Shown here one piece after another: positions 54,474 through 64,000 of a DNA stretch of 64,000 bases; position 1 is the first letter of the stretch, and each line of letters starts with the position of its first letter. Under the pieces are notes generated by a model, which saw nothing but the letters and a program-made list of their open reading frames with translations, made no database searches and was not told where the DNA came from. Source of the DNA: Eukaryota sp. TZLM1-RC (lineage: Eukaryota; Metamonada: BaSk clade); the NCBI GenBank assembly GCA_040285825.1, contig JAUPSS010000011.1, positions 628,159 through 692,158 of the forward strand, given 5' to 3'. Position numbers and translations under genes: made by a program.

Positions 54474-55050
54474 TGTTGTCCTGTTTTTTGTATAAACACG
54501 AATCAAAGATTTCTAGTTATAGCATTTGCTGGTGTTGTTTTACAGTGATGACCATTATGGTCTAAAATTGTGGATTTTACGAAAAGGTTCTTTGTTTTAT
54601 ACAAATTGATTCAAAATCATCCAAATGAGATCAGACCACAAAAAATCGCGAAACGTGAAATGGGGGTCAGAAAATGAAAGAAATTTTCATTTTTTTATCC
54701 CATTTCGGAAAGTACTTGCTATTTGATCATTTTCAATTGATTGTTTTTAAATAATTTATGAAAATGTGAAAACAGCTCAATTGTTCATGTTGAACAAAAT
54801 TTTGGTGTTGTATGTAAGCCTTAATGGAAACATTAAATTTTACTACACGTGTCGAATTTTATGGGAAATCATTTTTGATTGAAAATTTAAATTGACACAT
54901 CAATAAGATTTGATTACATTTATCAGGATGTAATGGATCTTTATGGAAAGCACAAATGATCAACATTGATACAATCATATTTGATTGATTTCACAAAAGG
55001 TAACAGTTATGAAATTTTCTGGTTTTTTAATCGGAATGTTTTATTGTTGA
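54474..55050 (+). promoter_or_regulatory. Pol I promoter / 5' external transcribed spacer region
   Basis: 577 bp of unique AT-rich sequence between the last spacer repeat and the SSU 5' end. By position it must contain the 5' ETS and probably the RNA polymerase I start. No transcription start can be pointed to from sequence alone. Confidence 0.5.
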
Positions 55051-56138
55051 TACCTGGTTGATCCTGCCAGTAGGCATATGCTTGTCTCAAAGATTAAGCC
55101 ATGCATGTCTAAGTTCAGGAGTTTTCTCCGAAACAGCGAATGGCTCATTAAATCAGTGATAATTTAGTTGATAGTACTTACTACTTGGATAACCGTGGTA
55201 ATTCTAGAGCTAATACATGCAGCAAATACTTCTTTTGAAGTATGCATTTATTAGATACAAAACCAATCCTGGCAACAGGTCTTTGGTGAATCATAATAAC
55301 TATGCTGATCGCATGTCTTCGGACGGCGACATATCATTTAAATCACTGCCCTATCAACTAAATCGTAAGGTAGTGGCTTACGATGGTGATGACGGGTAAC
55401 GGGGAATTAGCTTTGATTCCGGAGAGGGAGCCTGAGAAATGGCTACCACATCCAAGGAAGGCAGCAGGCGCGAAAATTACCCAATCTCATTACGAGGAGG
55501 TAGTGACAAAAAATAACAATACTGGGCTCTTTTGAGTTCGTAATTGGAATGAGTACAACTTAAAACCTTTAACGAGGAGCTACTAGAGGGCAAGTCTGGT
55601 GCCAGCAGCCGCGGTAATTCCAGCTCTAGTAGTGTATCTTAAAATTGCTGCGTTTAAATCGTCCGTAGTTGAATCTCAGAATTTGTGTATCTTCAGGTTT
55701 TCCTGTTGGTAAACAGATTCTTCTGTCTGAGGACACTAGTCATTTGCTTCGGCGGTGGCTATTGAATTCAGACCGTTTACTTTGAAAAAATTAGAGTGTT
55801 CAAAGCAGGCTTTATGCAATTGAATAACTTAGCATGGAATAATAGAATAGGACTTTGGTTCTGTTTTATTGGTTTTGAGAACTAGAGTAATGATTAAAAG
55901 GGACAGTTGGGGGCATTAGTACTCCGGTGTCAGAGGTGAAATTCTTGGATTGCCGGATGACTAACTACTGCGAAAGCATTTGCCAAAGATGTTCTCATTA
56001 ATCAAGGTCGAAAGTTGGGGGATCGAAGACGATTAGACACCGTCGTAGTCTCAACCATAAACTATGCCGACTAGGGATTAGTAGGCGTTAAATACGACCC
56101 TATTAGCACCTTATGGGAAACCATAAGTTCTTGGGTAA

Positions 56139-56197
<59 letters not shown>

Positions 56198-56646
56198 TTG
56201 TGGAGCCTGCGGCTTAATCTGACTCAACACGGAGAAACTTACCAGGTCCAGACGTGATAAGGATTGACAGATTGATAGCTCTTTCATGATCTTACGGTTA
56301 GTGGCGCATGGCCGTTCTTAGTTGGTGGAGTGATTTGTCTGGTTAATTCCGATAACGAACGAGATCTAAATTGCTAACTAGTTTTATTCTATTTTCGGAT
56401 AGTTTGAACTTCTTAGCGAGACTGCTGTGGTTTTACACAGAGGAAGGTTTAGGCAATAACAGGTCTGTGATGCCCTTAGATGTTCTGGGCCGCACGCGCG
56501 CTACAATGGTAGGTACAACGAGTTTGTCCTTAACCGAAAGGTTTGGGTAATCTTGTGAATACCTATCTTGACTGGGATAGATCCTTGCAATTATGGGTCT
56601 TGAACGAGGAATAACTTGTAAGTGCATGTCATCAGCATGCGCTGAA

Positions 56647-56692
<46 letters not shown>

Positions 56693-56831
56693 GATGTTGA
56701 GGTGAAATGTTTGGACTCAATGGGTTAAGCTGCAAAGCAAGACTTGTTGGGAAAATTCAGTGAATCTTTGCATCTAGAGGAAGGAGAAGTCGTAACAAGG
56801 TATCCGTAGGTGAACCTGCGGATGGATCATT
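55051..56831 (+). rRNA. 18S (SSU) ribosomal RNA
   Basis: Starts with TACCTGGTTGATCCTGCCAG and ends with the GGATCATT element at 56831, giving 1781 nt, a standard eukaryotic length. Core landmarks are present: GCCAGCAGCCGCGGTAATTC (55601-55620), AAAGGAATTGACGGAAGGGC near 56170, the GTACACACCGCCCGTCGC decoding-site region near 56663, and GTAACAAGGTATCCGTAGG near 56795. No intron or large insertion is seen. The gene is more GC-rich than flanking spacer DNA. ORFs inside it on either strand are shadows. Confidence 0.98.
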
Positions 56832-56931
56832 GTCGTTTGTGAGCTTGGCTTGCCAAGTTTCACTTTAACTGAAACCTAATACCGAACCAACCCTTTTTAT
56901 TATAAAAACTAATAGTTTCTATGAAACATCC
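56832..56931 (+). other. ITS1
   Basis: About 100 nt between SSU and 5.8S, unusually short. Includes a TTGGCTTGCCAAG hairpin near 56844-56856. Confidence 0.85.
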
Positions 56932-57091
56932 AACTTTCAGTGATGGATGTCTTGGCTCCTTTATCGATGAAGAACGCAGCGAATTGCGATACGTAATGTG
57001 AATTGCAGAATCTGTGAATCATCGAAACTTTGAACGCAAATGGTAGTTCTTTAGAGCTTCGGCTTTATTGAACTATACTTGAATCAGCGTC
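56932..57091 (+). rRNA. 5.8S ribosomal RNA
   Basis: Starts at AACTTTCAGTGATGGATGTC and contains the conserved GATGAAGAACGCAGCGAAT and GAATCATCGAAACTTTGAAC. It ends near TGAATCAGCG at about 57091. The 3' end is set by analogy to other 5.8S genes, within about 10 nt. Confidence 0.93.
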
Positions 57092-57249
57092 GTCTTTTAT
57101 TTTTCCATTTCGGATAATTGGAATTGAAGGTTACTTCTTTTCTTAAATAATCAAATATATGATTGACTTTTGTCAGCATTTATTGTTGAAGGCAACTTTT
57201 ACATTAATTGACGACTCATTTCTTTCATATATTGTCTTTTAGACATCAT
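57092..57249 (+). other. ITS2
   Basis: About 158 AT-rich nt between 5.8S and LSU; short for an ITS2. Confidence 0.8.
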
Positions 57250-57599
57250 TTCGACCTGATTTCAAGTAAGATCACCCCCTGGACTTAAGCATATCAATAA
57301 GGGGAGGAAAAGAAAATAACTATGATTTCCTTAGTAGCGGCGAGCGAACAGGAAAAAGCTCAAGACTGAATCTTTATGATCTTTAGATTGTGAAGAGTTG
57401 TAGTCTATGGAAACCAGTATTCGGTTCTCGATGTATAAGTCCTTTGGAAAAGGGTATCATGGAAGGTGAAAATCCTGTAAATGACATCGAAGTAATTGAT
57501 TAACTACTGATTTTCCGAGAGTCGCGCTGTTTGGGAATGCAGCGTTAAATGTGGGGTAAGTTTCCCATAAAGCTAAATATAAAAGGAGACCGATAGTTC

Positions 57600-57630
<31 letters not shown>

Positions 57631-58469
57631 TCTGAAGAGAGAGTTAAAAGTACCTGAAATCACTGAAAGGATAAGCGATTGGAACTTGATATTGATAGCT
57701 TCGGCTGTCTTGCGTTGGCGTGATTTTGAAAATTGAGTGATTGTGGGAAGGTAGCTATAATGAACTTCGGTTTATTGTAGTGTTATAGCCTCATAAATTG
57801 TTCTTTTTAAGAATCAGGAATACGGTTTTACCGAGACTCCAACATAAAGGTTCAATTGTCCCGTCTTGAAACACGGACCAAGGAGTGTATCTCTTCTGCA
57901 AGTCGTAGGGTGTAAAAACCTGAAGGCGAAATGAAAGTAATTTTATGAGGGGAAGTTTCGACTGCACCCTCAACCAGTCCTTGCAAAGGAATCTGAGTAT
58001 GAGCAGAATGGATACGACCCGAAAGCCGCTGAACTATGCCTGAATAGGATGAAGCCAGGGGAAACTCTGGTGGAAGTCCGTAGCGATGTTGACGTGCAAA
58101 TCACTCGTCAAATTTGGGTATAGGGGCGAAAGACTCATCGAAGCGGCTAGTAGCTGGTTACGTTCGAAGTTTCCCCCAGGATAGCTGGAGCTTGTTTTAG
58201 TTTTGTCCGGTAAAGCTAATGATTAGAGGTACTAGGGACGCAATGTCCTTAGCCTATTCTCAAACTTTAAATGGGCAAGATTTGTGATGATACTTAAGTG
58301 ATCGTTGCAATTGAATAATAGCTCTAAGTGGGCCATTTTTGGTAAGCAGAACTGGCGATGTGGGATGCTCCAAAAGACATGTTAAGGTGCCTAAGTGTGC
58401 ACTCATTTAGACCCCAGAAAAGGTGTTGGTTGATATTGACAGCAGGACGGTGGCCATGGAAGTCGGAAT

Positions 58470-58503
<34 letters not shown>

Positions 58504-59413
58504 TCAACTAGCCCTGAAAATTGATGGCGCTAAAGTGTGCCACCTATACATGTCCATTAATTCATTTTATGAGTTAATGTGTAGAACGTCGTGGGGGTTG
58601 CGTAGAAGGTTCATTGTGAAATGGACTGGAGCAGCCTCTAGTGCAGATCTTGGTGGTAGTAGCAAATAAACAAGTTGGAATCTTGTTGACCGAAGTGGAG
58701 TAGGGTTCCATGGTAAAGGTATTCTGCCATGGGTTAGTCGGTCCTAAGGCACAGGTTAACTCTTTGAGAGGGGGCTTTTATAGCTCCGTCCTGTCGAAAG
58801 GGAAGCAGGTTAATATTCCTGCACCAACAGTGGGTGTTCGTGGTAACACAATCGAATCTAGAGATGTCGGGGAGGATCTTGGGAAGAGTTATCTTTTCTT
58901 ATTAACTGTCTATTGTCCATGGAATCTGTTTAACAGGAGAAGTGGATATAAGATAGGAAGAGCATTACGTTTTTGTAATGTCCGGTGTATTCTCAACGGC
59001 CCTTGAAAATCTAGAGGAGTAATCACTTCATTGTTGTCCGTACCGATAACCGCATCAGGTCTCCAAGGTGTGTAGCCTCTGGTCTATAGAAGAACGTAGG
59101 TAAGGGAAGTCGGCAAAATAGATCCGTAACTTCGGGATAAGGATTGGCTCTAGGGGCCTTGTGTAAGAGCCCTAGTGGTGACGCACTGAGCGTTGATGTG
59201 ATTGGCAACAATTGCGTTGATGCGAGGTGTTGATCCATTGGGATTACTTTTATGCAATTAAAGGTCAACCTAGAACTGTAACGGACAAAGGGAACCCGAC
59301 TGTTTAATCGAAACAAAGCTTTCTGATGGCCGGAAACGGTGTTGACAGAAAGTGATTTCTGCTCAGTGCTCTGAATGTCATTGTGAAGAGATTCAATCAA
59401 GCACGGGTAAACA

Positions 59414-59458
<45 letters not shown>

Positions 59459-59459
59459 C

Positions 59460-59492
<33 letters not shown>

Positions 59493-59514
59493 GTTCCCAC
59501 TGTCCCTACCTACC

Positions 59515-59550
<36 letters not shown>

Positions 59551-59556
59551 TAATTC

Positions 59557-59594
<38 letters not shown>

Positions 59595-59954
59595 TGATAT
59601 TGTGAACCGATTCAGGAGGTGTAGCGTACAGGGGAGTAGATTTATCTACGCCAATGAAACACCCTGACTCTTGACATTGGTTTGCTAACTTAATTAATCC
59701 GAAACAGGTTTCCTGTTTCAAGATTTAAGTGTCTTCGGATACGATCGGATTTAAGGACATTGTCAGATGGGGAGTTTGGCTGGGGCGGCACATCTCCAAA
59801 ATAATAACGGAGGTGTCCTAAGGTGAGCTCAATGAGAACAGAAATCTCATGTAGAACATAAGGGTAAAAGCTCACTTGATTTTTGATTTTCAGTATGAAT
59901 ACAAACCAAGAAATTGTGGCCTAACGATCCTTTAACTATAAGAAACTTTTAGCT

Positions 59955-59997
<43 letters not shown>

Positions 59998-60099
59998 AGC
60001 CAAGCGTTCATAGCGACGTTGCTTTTTGATTCTTCGATGTCGGCTCTTCCTATCATTGAGAAGCAGAATTCTCAAAGCGTTGGATTGTTCACCCATTAA

Positions 60100-60155
<56 letters not shown>

Positions 60156-60420
60156 AATAATTGTCATCCTAATAGTAAAGCAACCCAGTACGAGAGGAAC
60201 CGTTGTTTCGCATAATTGGTATTTACGCTTATCTGAAAAGATATTGGTGTGAAGCTAACATGCGTTGGATTATAGCTGAACGCCTCTAAGCTAGTATCCA
60301 ACCTAGAAAGGATGATATATTGACCTGCAAATTTAATCGATAAAGATTAGGATTGTGTTTACACAGTCCCAATATCTCATCAGTGGGATTGATGTTTAGT
60401 CTAAGTACTATTCATTGATC
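57250..60420 (+). rRNA. 28S (LSU) ribosomal RNA
   Basis: Starts near CGACCTGATTTCAAGTAAG with GGACTTAAGCATATCAATAA right after. Conserved core blocks run throughout, e.g. the ACTCTCTTAAGGTAGCCAAA region near 59430 and the sarcin/ricin loop AGTACGAGAGGA at 60187-60198. Length about 3.17 kb. The 3' end is estimated near 60420. A small expansion segment at 59671-59725 contains a perfect GAAACAGG/CCTGTTTC hairpin and is shared with 39792-39850. No R2-type or group I insertion interrupts the core. ORFs inside are shadows. Confidence 0.97.
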
Positions 60421-60481
60421 ATTGAAACTATGAAGATTCGCAGGATCATGAAACCTTGGCAGACGACCAAGATACGGAACT
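60421..60481 (+). terminator. 3' external spacer with possible processing hairpin
   Basis: Only about 60 nt separate the LSU end from the first spacer repeat. It contains CTTGG (60455-60459) and CCAAG (60467-60471) with a 7-nt loop, a possible 3'-end processing or termination structure. Function is inferred from position only. Confidence 0.35.
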
Positions 60482-63400
60482 CATTGCTGTAAGTGTAAGA
60501 GTATCGTTTTTGATACGATTTACTGAGGCTCATATGAAGTTCCTAGTTTCGTATATTGACCAATGGTTGTTTATTACAATCATTGGTCAAATCTTTAAAG
60601 TCCATTTTGGGACAATTAATATAACAATTGTGGTGTTAAAGTCCGTGCTATGGTCATTTGATTAGTCATTGGTATGATTGGTTGAATGGTCATTGGTATG
60701 ATTAGATGAGTTGCATGTAGTCTTTATGTACTAGATGTGATCAACTTGTGATCAAACTTTGTGTGAAATTGTGTGTGAGTAATGTTGGCTATGTGTTACT
60801 TGATCATTACAAACTCATGATTACATTTTCAAATGATTTTGTATATATTTGAATAAATTGAGTGTATTAATTTTTAAACATTAAATTGTAAAAAAAGTAA
60901 AAAATCAAAAAGTATACAATTGAATGTTGTAAACTAATAAAACAATTGCTGTAAGTGTAAGAGTATCGTTTTTGATACGATTTACTGAGGCTCATATGAA
61001 GTTCCTAGTTTCGTATATTGACCAATGGTTGTTTATTACAATCATTGGTCAAATCTTTAAAGTCCATTTTGGGACAATTAATATAACAATTGTGGTGTTA
61101 AAGTCCTTGCTATGGTCATTTGAGTAGTCATTGGTTTGATTGGTTGAATGGTCATTGGTGTGATTTGGTGAGTTGCATGTAGTCCTTATGTACTAGATGT
61201 GATCAACTTGTGATCAAACTTTGTGTGAAATTGTGTGTGAGTAATGTTGGCTATGTGTTACTTGATCAGTACAAACTCATGATTACATTTTCAAATGATT
61301 TTGTATATATTTGAATAAATTGAGTGTATTAATTTTTAAACATTAAATTGTAAAAAAAGTAAAAAATCAAAAGTATACAATTGAATGTTGTAAACTAATA
61401 AAACAATTGCTGTAAGTGTAAGAGTATCGTTTTTGATACGATTTACTGAGGCTCATATGAAGTTCCTAGTTTCGTATATTGACCAATGGTTGTTTATTAC
61501 AATCATTGGTCAAATCTTTAAAGTCCATTTTGGGACAATTAATATAACAATTGTGGTGTTAAAGTCCTTGCTATGGTCATTTGAGTAGTCATTGGTTTGA
61601 TTGGTTGAATGGTCATTGGTTTGATTTGGTGAGTTGCATGTAGTCTTTATGTACTAGATGTGATCAACTTGTGATCAAACTTTGTGTGAAATTGTGTGTT
61701 AGTAATGTTGGCTATGTGTTACTTGATCAGTACAAACTCATGATTACATTTTCAAATGATTTTGTATATATTTGAATTAATTGAGTGTATTAATTTTTAA
61801 ACATTAAATTGTAAAAAAAGTAAAAAATCAAAAAGTATACAATTGAATGTTGTAAACTAATAAAACAATTGCTGTAAGTGTAAGAGTATCGTTTTTGATA
61901 CGATTTACTGAGGCTCATATGAAGTTCCTAGTTTCGTATATTGACCAATGGTTGTTTATTACAATCATTGGTCAAATCTTTAAAGTCCATTTTGGGACAA
62001 TTAATATAACAATTGTGGTGTTAAAGTCCTTGCTATGGTCATTTGAGTAGTCATTGGTTTGATTGGTTGAATGGTCATTGGTATGATTAGATGAGTTGCA
62101 TGTAGTCCTTATGTACTAGATGTGATCAACTTGTGATCAAACTTTGTGTGAAATTGTGTGTGAGTAATGTTGGCTATGTGTTACTTGATCATTACAAACT
62201 CATGATTACATTTTCAAATGATTTTGTATATATTTGAATTAATTGAGTGTATTAATTTTTAAACATTAAATTGTAAAAAAAGTAAAAAATCAAAAAGTAT
62301 ACAATTGAATGTTGTAAACTAATAAAACAATTGCTGTAAGTGTAAGAGTATCGTTTTTGATACGATTTACTGAGGCTCATATGAAGTTCCTAGTTTCGTA
62401 TATTGACCAATGGTTGTTTATTACAATCATTGGTCAAATCTTTAAAGTCCATTTTGGGACAATTAATATAACAATTGTGGTGTTAAAGTCCGTGCTATGG
62501 TCATTTGATTAGTCATTGGTATGATTGGTTGAATGGTCATTGGTATGATTAGATGAGTTGCATGTAGTCCTTATGTACTAGATGTGATCAACTTGTGATC
62601 AAACTTTGTGTGAAATTGTGTGTGAGTAATGTTGGCTATGTGTTACTTGATCATTACAAACTCATGATTACATTTTCAAATGATTTTGTATATATTTGAA
62701 TTAATTGAGTGTATTAATTTTTAAACATTAAATTGTAAAAAAAGTAAAAAATCAAAAAGTATACAATTGAATGTTGTAAACTAATAAAACAATTGCTGTA
62801 AGTGTAAGAGTATCGTTTTTGATACGATTTACTGAGGCTCATATGAAGTTCCTAGTTTCGTATATTGACCAATGGTTGTTTATTACAATCATTGGTCAAA
62901 TCTTTAAAGTCCATTTTGGGACAATTAATATAACAATTGTGGTGTTAAAGTCCTTGCTATGGTCATTTGAGTAGTCATTGGTTTGATTGGTTGAATGGTC
63001 ATTGGTATGATTAGATGAGTTGCATGTAGTCCTTATGTACTAGATGTGATCAACTTGTGATCAAACTTTGTGTGAAATTGTGTGTGAGTAATGTTGGCTA
63101 TGTGTTACTTGATCATTACAAACTCATGATTACATTTTCAAATGATTTTGTATATATTTGAATTAATTGAGTGTATTAATTTTTAAACATTAAATTGTAA
63201 AAAAAGTAAAAATCAAAAAGTATACAATTGAATGTTGTAAACTAATAAAACAATTGCTGTAAGTGTAAGAGTATCGTTTTTGATACGATTTACTGAGGCT
63301 CATATGAAGTTCCTAGTTTCGTATATTGACCAATGGTTGTTTATTACAATCATTGGTCAAATCTTTAAAGTCCATTTTGGGACAATTAATATAAAAATTG

Positions 63401-64000
63401 TGGTGTTAAAGTCCGTGCTATGGTCATTTGATTAGTCATTGGTTTGATTGGTTGAATGGTCATTGGTATGATTAGATGAGTTGCATGTAGTCCTTATGTA
63501 CTAGATGTGATCAACTTGTGATCAAACTTTGTGTGAAATTGTGTGTGAGTAATGTTGGCTATGTGTTACTTGATCATTACAAACTCATGATTACATTTTC
63601 AAATGATTTTGTATATATTTGAATTAATTGAGTGTATTAATTTTTAAACATTAAATTGTAAAAAAAGTAAAAAATCAAAAAGTATACAATTGAATGTTGT
63701 AAACTAATAAAACAATTGCTGTAAGTGTAAGAGTATCGTTTTTGATACGATTTACTGAGGCTCATATGAAGTTCCTAGTTTCGTATATTGACCAATGGTT
63801 GTTTATTACAATCATTGGTCAAATCTTTAAAGTCCATTTTGGGACAATTAATATAACAATTGTGGTGTTAAAGTCCTTGCTATGGTCATTTGAGTAGTCA
63901 TTGGTTTGATTGGTTGAATGGTCATTGGTATGATTAGATGAGTTGCATGTAGTCCTTATGTACTAGATGTGATCAACTTGTGATCAAACTTTGTGTGAAA
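60482..64000 (+). repeat. rDNA intergenic spacer tandem repeats after the LSU
   Basis: Eight units (first partial, joined at CATTGCTGTAAG) running off the window end, period about 462 bp (phase marks 60912, 61373, 61835, 62297, 62759, 63220, 63682). They are of the GTGATCAACTTG subtype and mostly carry GATTAGATGAG and ATCATTACAAACTC, unlike the block next to the SSU. The joint with the LSU sits at a fixed point inside the repeat unit, which gives the likely start of each spacer array. Confidence 0.95.

Noticed and set aside
55217-60000. ORFs on both strands inside the rRNA genes
   Set aside because: They lie in conserved rRNA core sequence and are shadows.
57250-60420. R2-type or group I intron insertion in the LSU
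   Set aside because: Core blocks follow one another at normal spacing; only a small expansion-segment hairpin is unusual.
60456-60665. A gene fused from the LSU 3' flank and the spacer ORF
   Set aside because: It starts at TTG in the processing-hairpin region and is just the spacer frame read from upstream.
1-64000. tRNA, 5S rRNA or spliceosomal snRNA genes
   Set aside because: I scanned by eye for the T-arm box, 5S internal boxes and U6-like starts and saw none; a covariance-model search would be decisive.

Overview
The window is nuclear DNA of an AT-rich, gene-dense eukaryote, most likely a unicellular protist. It carries a complete 18S-5.8S-28S rRNA unit with eukaryotic core motifs, long intronless ORFs in the standard code, at least one clear 54-nt GT-AG intron, and eukaryote-only families (leucine carboxyl methyltransferase, a SCAMP-like protein, a Frag1/DRAM/Sfk1-like protein, a protein kinase). 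I could not place it in a named lineage from the rRNA by eye.

Layout. 0-3.4 kb: gene fragments, namely an LRR-like scrap, a near-identical copy of part of the kinase gene found at 36.0-36.75 kb, a MULE transposase relic and a small spliced coiled-coil gene. 3.6-12.8 kb: three Fanzor (eukaryotic TnpB/OMEGA nuclease) genes or relics interleaved with a PP2A methyltransferase gene, a SCAMP-like gene, and a family-B DNA polymerase relic preceded by a 2A-like NPGP motif. 14.4-15.5 kb: a secreted histidine acid phosphatase. 16 kb: 3' relic of a LINE. 17.4-22.8 kb: a decayed Ty3/gypsy-like element with only 51-bp terminal direct repeats. 23.1-25.7 kb: a fourth Fanzor with a zinc-knuckle tail. 25.7-39.1 kb: the most orderly gene block, with a four-TM protein, a 1554-aa protein, a membrane-anchored repeat protein, a Frag1/DRAM-like protein, and a 1136-aa kinase that seems fused to a dead dual-specificity-phosphatase domain. 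39.3-39.7 kb: a possible fifth Fanzor relic.

From 40.8 kb the window is ribosomal DNA. About 26 copies of a roughly 462-bp spacer repeat (interrupted by a 5'-truncated LINE at 44.7-46.3 kb) lead into the SSU, 5.8S and LSU genes. The same repeat resumes about 60 bp after the LSU and continues to the window end. The left edge therefore looks like the junction between single-copy DNA and the rDNA array.

The strongest theme is the density of Fanzor RNA-guided-nuclease relatives: four clear and one possible within 40 kb, in several states of decay, next to MULE, PolB, LTR and LINE debris. Most are broken by frameshifts or stops. The copy at 3.66-5.55 kb is closest to intact (one frame change, D-E-D catalytic residues present). 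The unbroken genes look like ordinary cellular genes and share no obvious pathway.
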